Assembly: GCA_964617665.1 (NCBI GenBank)
Contig: CAZUAH010000231.1
Location: 1-20,801, forward strand
Reading direction: 5' to 3'
Origin: JADHUC01 sp964617665
GTDB lineage: Bacteria; Planctomycetota; Planctomycetia; Pirellulales; Pirellulaceae
DNA length: 20,801 nucleotides
Of the stretch, positions 7,111 through 14,946 are shown piece by piece. Under the pieces are notes generated by a model, which was given only the letters and a program-made list of their open reading frames with translations, was not told where the DNA came from and did no database searches. The stretch's first letter is position 1. Every line of letters begins with the position of its first letter. A program made the translations under genes and the position numbers.

Positions 7111-8400
7111 GTGTTGAAAGGGGCTGATGCTGCCGTGCCTCCGCAGCAAGCCACATACGAACCCGTTGTCATCACCGGAATCGGTCTCGTCACGTCAGTC
7201 GGACGTGACCGAGAGACCGTGTGGCGGTCGGTACGTGAGGGAAGGAGCGGCGTGAGGCGATTGCGGGGGCTGCGAGGAATCCCTGACAACGCCATGCTCG
7301 GTGCGACAGTCGACATCAAAAAGGACCCTACAGGGCGACTGAAAGTTCTCGCTTTGAGCGAGATCGCCGCCTCGGAGGCACTTGCCGATGCCTCAGTCGA
7401 TTTCCTGAGGGTGGACCTGGAGCGGTTTGCCTGCTCGATGAATAGCCACGTGGGCGATGGCGGTTGGGACGACGAACAAGGGGGATTGGAGGATCCCAGC
7501 GATCCGGCCCGCGTGGCATGGTGGAGGCAGTTTCTCCCGAACACGGCTGGGGCGGAACTTGCGAACCGATATCGATTGGGCGGACCTAGGCTCACCTACT
7601 CCACGGCATGCGCCAGCAGTCTGGTCAGCGTGCTGTCGGCTGTTCGGATGATCCAGGACGGCCAATGCGATATCGCGATTGCCGGTGGTGCCGACGCCAT
7701 CGACCCTCTGTTCGCTGCGGGCTTCCGAAAGATGAAAGTCCTCGCAAATGACATCGATCCAAAGCGGGCTTGCCGGCCGTTCGATCGCAACCGTCATGGC
7801 TTTGTGCTCGGCGAGGGCGCGGCGATGCTGGTTATCGAGCGTCTGAGCCACGCCCACCGCCGTGGTGCCAGGATTTACGCGGAAATCGTCTCCTGTACAT
7901 CTTTGGCAGAAGCACATCACGTCACGGACTTGAACACCGAGAGCGAGGCGATATCCCGGCTGATTTCTAGCACGATCAAGAAGGCGGGACTCAGCCCCAA
8001 CGACATTGGCTACATCAATGCGCATGGGACCGGCACCGTTCAGAACGATCTGGTGGAGATGCGTGGCATTCGTGATGCCCTAGGTACCGCGGCGGACTAT
8101 GTAAGCGTCAGTTCCACCAAGTCCATGCTTGGTCACATGGTCAACGCGGCCGGCGGCGTAGAATTGGCGATCACCGTACTGGCAATGCGTGACGGTTTTG
8201 CGCCGCCAACGGTGAATTTGACCGATCCGGATCCGGAACTGACGTTTGACTGCCTGCCTCTGGTGGGCCGCCGCAACCAATTCCAACACGCCTTGAAGCT
8301 CTCCCTTGCCTTCGGCGGCCATTTGGTGGCCATCGGGCTCAGTCGATGGAATGATCCCGCGACCGGCTTCGGCTATCCTCCGGAAGTGAAAGTCGCCTGA
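7111..8400 (+). CDS. Beta-ketoacyl-ACP synthase, KAS II (FabF)-like
   Basis: Such enzymes condense an acyl thioester with malonyl-ACP. The 429-residue protein has the full thiolase-fold pattern: VVITGIGLVTSVG near the N-terminus, the nucleophile C167 in STACASS, H305 in INAHGTGT, K337 and H342 in SSTKSMLGHMVNAAGG, and a final SLAFGGH loop that is usually FGFGGTN or FGFGGHN. The Cys-His-His triad is intact, so it should be active. The start is uncertain: GTG 7111, TTG 7114 and GTG 7135 are in frame, and AAAGGGG (7118-7124) suits 7135. No ACP, reductase or other fatty acid gene lies nearby, so it may be the housekeeping FabF or a paralog for a special lipid. Confidence 0.9.
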   Translation: MLKGADAAVPPQQATYEPVVITGIGLVTSVGRDRETVWRSVREGRSGVRRLRGLRGIPDNAMLGATVDIKKDPTGRLKVLALSEIAASEALADASVDFLRVDLERFACSMNSHVGDGGWDDEQGGLEDPSDPARVAWWRQFLPNTAGAELANRYRLGGPRLTYSTACASSLVSVLSAVRMIQDGQCDIAIAGGADAIDPLFAAGFRKMKVLANDIDPKRACRPFDRNRHGFVLGEGAAMLVIERLSHAHRRGARIYAEIVSCTSLAEAHHVTDLNTESEAISRLISSTIKKAGLSPNDIGYINAHGTGTVQNDLVEMRGIRDALGTAADYVSVSSTKSMLGHMVNAAGGVELAITVLAMRDGFAPPTVNLTDPDPELTFDCLPLVGRRNQFQHALKLSLAFGGHLVAIGLSRWNDPATGFGYPPEVKVA

Positions 8401-8551
8401 CGGGTGGCGGCATCTGTGCTAGCACGCGGCAAGAATCGACATAGCCGGTCGGCCTTGACTCCAGTAAACTACCCTCTCGATGTCGCATAGTCTGGACGGA
8501 GTAGGTTGCGTGCGCCTTCACGCCGCTTCCCGTCAGTACGGATTTGAGCGC

Positions 8552-8558
8552 AGGGAGG
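8552..8558 (+). promoter_or_regulatory. Ribosome binding site that fixes the YhaO-like start
   Basis: AGGGAGG lies 6 nt before the ATG at 8565, making that start preferable to the in-frame TTG at 8544, which lies upstream of this site. Confidence 0.7.
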
Positions 8559-8564
8559 TGCTCG

Positions 8565-9794
8565 ATGTCTGGAGAATACGTTCGTTTCCTGCATGCGTCG
8601 GATCTTCATCTCGAGCAACCGCCGTACGGCTTGACCGAGGCACCCGACCACCTGCGGGAGTTATTGGCTGACGCACCGCTGGAAGCCGCCACGCGCGTTT
8701 TTGAAACCGCCGTTCTCGAGGACGTGCACTTCGTCGTACTGTCCGGCGATATTCTTAGTCCATTGACCGCCGGTTCTCGCGCGATCTCCTTCCTGCTTGA
8801 GCAATTCGGATTACTTGCCGAACAGAAGATCCATGTCTACTGGTGCGGCGGACGCGTCGACGCTCCCGACGACTGGCTGGAAGACATCCCTTTGCCGGAC
8901 ACTGTGCACGTGTTCCCCAAGGGACAGCCAAAGCAGTTCACTCACTCCCGCAATGACGTGCCGCTGGCGACAATCATTGGTATGAGTTCAACGGACGACG
9001 CTGCGGTTCACGCCGGTGACTTTCGCATCGAGCCCACGAATCGCTTCACTGTGGCGGTCGGGTATGGCGACGCGGACGCAAGCTCGCTGGCGGGCCATAA
9101 ACAGATCGACTATTGGGCACTTGGCGGTCGCCATCAACAAAACACGCTATTCGAGACGCCACAGACCGGCCACTATCCTGGGACGCCTCAGGGACGCTGT
9201 CTGGACGAGGACGGCCCACACGGCTGCACGCTGGTTGAAGTGGATTCGGGTCGCAAGGCTCGGACGAAGTTCATCGAAACGGATACCGTTCGATGGCGCC
9301 GGGAATCGGTCAGCCTGGAGGAAAATGCAGCACGCAACGATCTGCAACGTGAGCTACGTGCCCGCATGCAACGAATTGCTACCGAGGCTTCCGGTTCGAC
9401 AGTCCTGGTTGACTGGCAGGTACAATCCGACGGCGAATTGGCCGGCATGCTACGCGGCGGCTTGGGGCAGGAGATGACCGATTGGTTGCGGTCAGAATTC
9501 GGCCAGGCTCGACCGGCAATCTGGACGGTTTCGCTGGAGGTCGAATCGACACGTGGCATCTCGGAAGAATTGTACGAGGAAGACACCATTTTGGGAGATT
9601 TCCTGCGGGCGGTGCGCGAGCACCAACAGAACGGGAAACTCGATCTGGACTTCGTGGCATTGCTGCCCGATATGAGCGACGATTCGGCGTTTCGCACATC
9701 GCTGCAGTCGGTCGATCGTAACACCCGAGGGGCCTTGCTGGAACAAGCAGCCGTTCTTGGAGCGGATCTGCTACGAGGGGAAGAAGCACTGTAG
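8565..9794 (+). CDS. YhaO/SbcD-like metallophosphoesterase with degenerate metal site
   Basis: A 409-residue protein of the SbcD/Mre11/YhaO family, which supplies Mn-dependent nuclease activity to SbcC/Rad50-type ATPases. The fold is recognisable: FLHASDLHLE (8-17, D13 and H15 retained), VVLSGDI (57-63, D62 retained), and YWALGGRHQQ (183-192) followed by HYPGTPQGR. Key ligands are lost. The GNHD motif reads GRVD (96-99), the next His motif reads VGYGD (165-169), and GHIH reads GGRH (187-190), leaving only H190. It is therefore probably not a normal nuclease. The remaining C-terminal half (about 230-409) is a helical region of the sort that binds the partner ATPase. The YhaN-like gene begins 45 bp later and should be co-transcribed. 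The fold is confident; the activity is doubtful. Confidence 0.85.
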   Translation: MSGEYVRFLHASDLHLEQPPYGLTEAPDHLRELLADAPLEAATRVFETAVLEDVHFVVLSGDILSPLTAGSRAISFLLEQFGLLAEQKIHVYWCGGRVDAPDDWLEDIPLPDTVHVFPKGQPKQFTHSRNDVPLATIIGMSSTDDAAVHAGDFRIEPTNRFTVAVGYGDADASSLAGHKQIDYWALGGRHQQNTLFETPQTGHYPGTPQGRCLDEDGPHGCTLVEVDSGRKARTKFIETDTVRWRRESVSLEENAARNDLQRELRARMQRIATEASGSTVLVDWQVQSDGELAGMLRGGLGQEMTDWLRSEFGQARPAIWTVSLEVESTRGISEELYEEDTILGDFLRAVREHQQNGKLDLDFVALLPDMSDDSAFRTSLQSVDRNTRGALLEQAAVLGADLLRGEEAL

Positions 9795-9839
9795 GTCAGG
9801 ACCGTTCGCAATTCGTCCACAGGAGGTGGAGACGCGAAG

Positions 9840-12800
9840 GTGAGAATTACCGAGATACAAATCGACGGGTTCGGCATTTGGAGCGATCTTGAATTGGGCC
9901 AAGTGTCCGACGGTCTGACGGTCCTCTACGGGCCGAACGAAGCAGGCAAAACGACGCTGTTGGAGTTCGTCCGCAGTGTGCTGTATGGATACAGCACCGA
10001 GCGACGCACCCGGTACTTGCCGCCAGTTCTTGGCGGACGCGCTGGCGGGTCGCTGGAGGTGGTCGGCGCCGGGGGTCGTTTTACCGTCAAACGAACACCT
10101 GGCAACGGTCTGCACGTCGACGACCCCGGGCGGGTCGAGGTGCTCTCGACCAATGGTGCTCGCCAAGGGCAGCACGTGCTCGGCACATTGTTGTCCGGTA
10201 TCGACGAACCAATCTTCAACAACGTGTTCGCCGTAGGACTGCGCGAACTGCAGGAGTTGGGGACGCTGAACGACACGGAAGCAGCGGACCAACTCTACAA
10301 ATTGACCAGTGGGCTGGACCGGGTCTCGCTGGTCGACGTAATGCGGCAATTGGAGGCGGCCCGCAATCGGATGCTGGCTCCTGACGGCAGCCAATCGCAG
10401 ATCACGGATCTGCTGAAGCGGCGCGACACTTTGCAGGAGGAAATCAAGGAGCTTATCGCTGGCGGGCGTCGATGGGCCGGACTCGCCTCGCAGCGCAACG
10501 AACTCGATGAGGAAGTGGCCAGACTCGACGAGAGCATCCAGCGCATGGAACGCGAGTCGCGCGCGGTCGAAAAGGCGATCCAGGTGCGCGAGGACTGGTT
10601 TGGACGCAAAGACGTCCAGCGACGGCTAGAGAAACTCGGACCACGTATTCAATTGCCCGAACGTGTCGTCGAGCGACTTGACACATTGAACGCCCAAATC
10701 GCCGAGCACCGCGAAGAGATCGAACAAGTCAAGCGAGCCCGTCGTGTGATTGTGGAAGAAGCTGCGGCACAGCCGATCAACCATCGGCTATGGTCGCGCG
10801 CCGGTCGCGTCGAGGCGTTGTGCGAGCACGAGCCGTGGATTTCGTCCCTGGAAAGTCAAACAAAACGCCTCCACGAGGAAATCGAGGAACTGGAAGGCGA
10901 CCTTCGCTCGCAATGGGAACAGCTTGGTCTTTCGCCGGACGAAATGCCAGAGATCACGCCCGAAATGTCCCAGAGGACACTGACGGAGTTGCGCGGGCCG
11001 GCCCGCGCCATGAATGCGGTCGGCGAACGGTTCGAAGCGGCAAAGGCCGAACGTGACGACGCTCGTCACGAGGCGGAAGAGATCGCCGAGCAGATGAAGT
11101 CTGAATTGTCCGACACAGGACAGGCAGAATTGGCGGATGCCCTTGAGGAGGCCGGGCATCGCGTTGCTATGTTCCGCCGCCGCGTGCAGCTCGAAGAGCG
11201 GCTGGACAAGATGGATCGGCATCGGAAGGAGGTGGATGAGGACCGGCGCGAACTCCTAGAGGACCAAATCCTGCCAGTATCGACGCTTGTCTGGTGCGGC
11301 GTGCCATTCGTTCTGGGCGCAATGATGGTCTTCGTGTCGCTATTCTGGGAATCAGCTGCCAAGTTCGGGTGGACCGTGGCAATTCTGGGCGGTATCTGCC
11401 TAATCGGTGCAGTGATCATGAAGATGACGCTCGAACGATCGGCAAGTCGTGAGATGGATGATTGCGTCCGGCAACTGGAAAAGGTCAGAAAACAGATCCG
11501 CACGTTGAAGGAAGAGCGGGATGAACTGGACGACCAGCTTCCGTCCAGCGGCGGACCGCTGGACGCACGCGTCACTGCGGCCGAAGAATACGTGACAAGG
11601 CTTGAGGAATTGACACCGCTGGATGCGCGCCGTCAATCGGCGATGGATCGCAGTGAGGCTGCCAAAGAGAAGATTACCAGGGCCGCTGAAGAAATGAAGG
11701 AGGCTCGTGGTCGTTGGCGAGAGACGCTGCGCTCGGTCGGCTTGCCCGAATCGTTCCAGCCTCAACACATACAGCAACTATCCGATGGCAATGACCATAC
11801 GGTTCAGTTGGGCCGACGTTTGCATGTGCGACGCGAAGAGGTGCGTGATCGGGAAAATGAACTGGCATCGCTTGCCGAGCGAGTGGATCAATTGCTCGAA
11901 GACGTAGACATCACCACAACGCGTAATGATCCAGGCATGCGGTTGCGTCACATTGCTGCTGCCATGAGTGAGCAACAAGGCTGGATTGAGCGCCGCAAGG
12001 AGTTGAGGCAGCAACACAAAGAACTGAAGAAACGATTCCGCGACAATGCCCGCCAGTTGCGCAAGCTGCTTCACCAGCGCGATGTGCTGATCCGCCAATG
12101 CGAGGCCGAAGACGAAAGCGAAGCACGCCGACTGGCTGCCAAGCAGGAGAGAATAGAAAGCCTGACTGCCAAGCAGGAGGAGTTGTCCGAGCGTATTGCG
12201 ATTGCAATCGGCAATCAATGCACCGAGGAGGCTGTAGCCGACGTTCTGGAGACGCACGGCGACGACAGGCTGGAAAAGTATTGGGATCGGTTGCTTGCGC
12301 GATTGCAGGAAGCTCAGAGTCGCTTGACGCAGTTGCACCAGACGCGGGGCGAAATCGGGCAGGAAATGAAGACTCTGGCGGAAGATCGGCGGTTGTCGGA
12401 GGCACGATTGCAGCTCGGTTGTGTCGAGGAGCAGATCAGCCAAGCTGTAAGTCGCTGGCGCGTCCTAGCCGTAACTGGCTTGATGCTCGAGGCGATTCGA
12501 CAGATCTACGAAACCGAACGCCAACCTGAGACGTTGGCCGAAGCATCCACCTACCTGGTTCGCTTGACCGAGGGTCGCTATCAGCGAATCTGGACGCCGC
12601 TTAGCGAGGACAACCTGCGAGTAGACACAAAAGATGGCGAGTCTCTGCCACTTGATGTATTGAGTCAGGGCACCCGAGAAGCCGTCTTCATCAGCCTGCG
12701 ACTGGCGTTGTCCGCGGCCTACGCGCGACGAGGTGCCCTATTGCCGCTGGTGTTGGACGATGTGCTTGTCAACTTTGACGTTCGCCGAGCCGAAGCTGCC

Positions 12801-13280
12801 GCTGCAGTGCTTCGAGACTTTGCCAACAGCGGGCACCAGATGCTGATGTTCACTTGCCACCAGCACATCATGGAACTGTTTCGTGCGGCCGACGTCGGAG
12901 TGCGTGCCCTGCCGGGGCGCGATGGCATTGAGCAACCCGAACTTTTGCTAGGGGAATCCGTCGTCGAAGAAGTCGAAGTCCTCGAACCGGAATTCGACGA
13001 GGAATACGACGATAAGGCGGAGGAGGACGTGGAAGTAGCCGCGGAGGAGGAGTTTGAAGAAGACGACGCGGTGGACGAGGACGCCTTCGACGAGGAGCCG
13101 GAGGATGAAGCGATCGACGATTTGGAGACGGGCGAATACGAACATGCCCTCGTCGCCAACGACCAGGACTTGAATCTGAGCGACGACGAGCAGGTCGACA
13201 GCGAAGATCAACACGCCGCGAAAGCCCATCTCCCACAGAATCATTGGTGGGAGACCGATCTGGATGATGCTGCGGCGTAG
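9840..13280 (+). CDS. YhaN-like SbcC/Rad50-type AAA ATPase with central membrane hairpin
   Basis: A 1146-residue SMC-like ATPase, the expected partner of the YhaO-like protein just upstream. Walker A GPNEAGKTT is at 31-39, the signature LSQGTREA at 941-948, and Walker B PLVLDD at 969-974 followed by VLVNFD. Between the two ATPase halves run long Glu/Arg-rich coiled coils (about 190-470 and 535-870). They are split by two hydrophobic segments (about 481-502 and 510-530) that look like a membrane hairpin, as in YhaN-type proteins; no zinc-hook CxxC is seen there. After residue 1040 comes an ~85-residue tail made largely of Glu and Asp. The start is GTG 9840, with AGGAGG at 9821-9826 somewhat far upstream; the MRITEIQIDGFG N-terminus is typical of the family. 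All ATPase motifs are intact. Confidence 0.92.
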   Translation: MRITEIQIDGFGIWSDLELGQVSDGLTVLYGPNEAGKTTLLEFVRSVLYGYSTERRTRYLPPVLGGRAGGSLEVVGAGGRFTVKRTPGNGLHVDDPGRVEVLSTNGARQGQHVLGTLLSGIDEPIFNNVFAVGLRELQELGTLNDTEAADQLYKLTSGLDRVSLVDVMRQLEAARNRMLAPDGSQSQITDLLKRRDTLQEEIKELIAGGRRWAGLASQRNELDEEVARLDESIQRMERESRAVEKAIQVREDWFGRKDVQRRLEKLGPRIQLPERVVERLDTLNAQIAEHREEIEQVKRARRVIVEEAAAQPINHRLWSRAGRVEALCEHEPWISSLESQTKRLHEEIEELEGDLRSQWEQLGLSPDEMPEITPEMSQRTLTELRGPARAMNAVGERFEAAKAERDDARHEAEEIAEQMKSELSDTGQAELADALEEAGHRVAMFRRRVQLEERLDKMDRHRKEVDEDRRELLEDQILPVSTLVWCGVPFVLGAMMVFVSLFWESAAKFGWTVAILGGICLIGAVIMKMTLERSASREMDDCVRQLEKVRKQIRTLKEERDELDDQLPSSGGPLDARVTAAEEYVTRLEELTPLDARRQSAMDRSEAAKEKITRAAEEMKEARGRWRETLRSVGLPESFQPQHIQQLSDGNDHTVQLGRRLHVRREEVRDRENELASLAERVDQLLEDVDITTTRNDPGMRLRHIAAAMSEQQGWIERRKELRQQHKELKKRFRDNARQLRKLLHQRDVLIRQCEAEDESEARRLAAKQERIESLTAKQEELSERIAIAIGNQCTEEAVADVLETHGDDRLEKYWDRLLARLQEAQSRLTQLHQTRGEIGQEMKTLAEDRRLSEARLQLGCVEEQISQAVSRWRVLAVTGLMLEAIRQIYETERQPETLAEASTYLVRLTEGRYQRIWTPLSEDNLRVDTKDGESLPLDVLSQGTREAVFISLRLALSAAYARRGALLPLVLDDVLVNFDVRRAEAAAAVLRDFANSGHQMLMFTCHQHIMELFRAADVGVRALPGRDGIEQPELLLGESVVEEVEVLEPEFDEEYDDKAEEDVEVAAEEEFEEDDAVDEDAFDEEPEDEAIDDLETGEYEHALVANDQDLNLSDDEQVDSEDQHAAKAHLPQNHWWETDLDDAAA

Positions 13281-13352
13281 GCTGTTGCGTCCACTTCTTT
13301 AGGAATCACGCATCCACCACCTATTAGTGCTTCGTCAGCGCTTAATCTTCGG

Positions 13353-13380
13353 GTAGTGGAATTCGCCAGAATTCCACTAC
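13353..13380. repeat. Perfect 12-bp palindrome with GCCA loop
   Basis: GTAGTGGAATTC (13353-13364) and GAATTCCACTAC (13369-13380) are exact reverse complements around GCCA. The hairpin lies 72 nt after the YhaN-like stop and about 135 nt before the sigma factor start. It is not followed by a T run, so it resembles a REP-type element or a protein-binding palindrome more than a terminator. I found no second copy in this window. Confidence 0.7.
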
Positions 13381-13515
13381 GGCCAACCCTGACTTTCTGC
13401 GTCGACAGAGCAATAGCGTTTCAGTCGGATTCCTAATCTGGGATTTCCTGTAAGAAAACGGTTCGTTGCATCAACTATGTAGGCGATGAACGTGCCGCTG
13501 TAAAAGGTTCCTGAT

Positions 13516-14037
13516 GTGACGGACTGGTCCGAAATTGTCCAACAGCACGGCCCCATTGTATGGCAGACGGTTTATCGGCTGCTGAGTAACGAGGCCGACG
13601 CGGCGGATTGCTTCCAAAACGCCTTCATGGCAGCGTTGGAAGTTTCGCGGACGCAGACGGTCCGCAACTGGCCGGGATTGCTGAAGCGATTGGCGACTAC
13701 CAGCGCGCTGGCGAGACTGCGTCAACGACATCGTGAGTCGGGGCGCACGAGCAGCCTTCCGCAGGAGCCGCTCGCCGATGGCAAGGCCCTCGATCCAGGT
13801 CGCAGGGCCGTGGCGAAGGATCTTGCGGACCGACTGCGAGAGGCCCTTGCAAGCCTCGACGAGCGAGATGCCGAGGTATTGGTCCTGGCATACATGGAAA
13901 GCCTGAGCTACAGGCAAATCGCCGAGCAACTCGGCGTGACTGTCAACCATGTGGGTGTGCTGTTGAACCGTGCTCGATCGGTTTTGAGGTCGCGGCTGCA
14001 GAACGATGACCTTAACCCAACAACGGACGGCTCGTAG
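13516..14037 (+). CDS. ECF-type RNA polymerase sigma factor
   Basis: A 173-residue sigma-70-family protein containing only regions 2 and 4. Region 2 spans roughly 5-70, with DAADCFQNAFMAAL and then the WPGLLKRLATTSALARLR segment. Region 4 spans about 105-165 (LASLDERDAEVLVLAYMESLSYRQIAEQLGVTVNHVGVLLNRARSVLR when read across), with a clear helix-turn-helix. Start GTG 13516 follows AAAAGG (13502-13507) at 8 nt. The stop overlaps the upstream edge of the next gene, which encodes a membrane protein and is probably its regulator or sensor. No convincing ECF-type promoter was found before it. Confidence 0.9.
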   Translation: MTDWSEIVQQHGPIVWQTVYRLLSNEADAADCFQNAFMAALEVSRTQTVRNWPGLLKRLATTSALARLRQRHRESGRTSSLPQEPLADGKALDPGRRAVAKDLADRLREALASLDERDAEVLVLAYMESLSYRQIAEQLGVTVNHVGVLLNRARSVLRSRLQNDDLNPTTDGS

Positions 14038-14038
14038 T

Positions 14039-14043
14039 GGGAG
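14039..14043 (+). promoter_or_regulatory. Ribosome binding site that fixes the membrane protein start
   Basis: GGGAG lies 8 nt before the ATG at 14052. This supports that ATG over the in-frame GTG at 14037, which overlaps the sigma factor stop. Confidence 0.6.
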
Positions 14044-14051
14044 ATTCCGAG

Positions 14052-14927
14052 ATGAACGGTCGCAACGAAAAACCGGCTGACGAGTTGATCAGCCGAGCAT
14101 TCGAAGCGCTGAGCGACACTTCCGTTCCCGAGGGTCCCCCTCCCGACGTGATGGCCTCGACGGTCGAGGCCCTTTTGGCTGAAGAAGATACGCCGGAGAG
14201 CATCCGGCATTTGAAAAGGAGGCAACTCATGTTTCGCATTGCACGTTACAGTGGATTCGCCGCTGCCGCTTCGATCCTCGTCGCATTGGGCGTCTGGCTT
14301 GTCGCAGTGAATGGTGGTGCTGGCGTCGCGTTCGCCGACGTTGTGCAAAAAGTGAAGGAGGCAAAGTCCGTTACACTGACGTGTCGGCAGAAGATCGGCA
14401 GTCAACCGGAGATCAAGTTCAAGTGGTCCTTGCAGGGAAACGCAATCCGGATGGAGATTCCCGGCCAGTTGACCATCATCAGCCACGTCCAACAAAAGAA
14501 GGGATTGCAGCTTAACCACTCACGCAAGATCGCGTATCAGATTCCGGTTCACGATGACGCAGCGACCGGTTTCGCCAATCCCATCGAGCAATTCCGTAAG
14601 ATCCGCCCCGAAGACGCTAGCCGATTAGGCGAAGAAGAAGTAGGCGGGCAGAAGACGATCGTGTATCAAGTTGAAGAGTTCGAGTTCATGGGTATCAAGG
14701 CCAAAGGAGAAATGAAAATCTGGGTCGATCCTGCGACCGAACTTCCGGCAAAGATCCAGATCGGCCTCAACAGCCGCCGCGGCTCGAAGGCGGAAGATCG
14801 CCCATTTGACACGGTCATGACATTCGAGCAATTCGAATGGAATAAGAGTCTTGACCCGAAACTTTTCAGTCTAGACGTTCCAGAGGGATACGGGGTGAAG
14901 AAAGGTCTGCCCGGCCCGACGGGCTAG
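14052..14927 (+). CDS. Single-pass membrane protein with LolA-like domain, putative sigma regulator
   Basis: A 291-residue protein with about 65 cytoplasmic residues, one membrane span (about 67-87, rich in Ala, Val and Leu) and a large extracytoplasmic domain. The outer domain (about 95-290) begins FADVVQKVKEAKSVTLTCRQK and continues as beta-strand-like segments ending LFSLDVPEGYGV, a pattern seen in LolA/LolB-type and MucB/RseB-like folds. It directly follows the ECF sigma gene, so a role in holding or sensing for that sigma factor is likely. The cytoplasmic part lacks the HxxxCxxC zinc anti-sigma motif, so binding to the sigma factor is an inference from position only. It converges with the DUF4838 gene, 19 bp away. 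Confidence 0.78.
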   Translation: MNGRNEKPADELISRAFEALSDTSVPEGPPPDVMASTVEALLAEEDTPESIRHLKRRQLMFRIARYSGFAAAASILVALGVWLVAVNGGAGVAFADVVQKVKEAKSVTLTCRQKIGSQPEIKFKWSLQGNAIRMEIPGQLTIISHVQQKKGLQLNHSRKIAYQIPVHDDAATGFANPIEQFRKIRPEDASRLGEEEVGGQKTIVYQVEEFEFMGIKAKGEMKIWVDPATELPAKIQIGLNSRRGSKAEDRPFDTVMTFEQFEWNKSLDPKLFSLDVPEGYGVKKGLPGPTG

Positions 14928-14946
14928 GCCACTTCGTTGGGATCCG

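Noticed and set aside
8416..8460. Palindrome GTGCTAGCAC and TTGACT as terminator or promoter between the ketosynthase and YhaO-like genes
   Set aside because: The palindrome has no T run, and TTGACT has no acceptable -10 box at 16-18 bp.
14909..14924. GCCCG/CGGGC hairpin at the end of the membrane protein gene as terminator
   Set aside because: It overlaps the last codons, the stem is only 5 bp and no T run follows.
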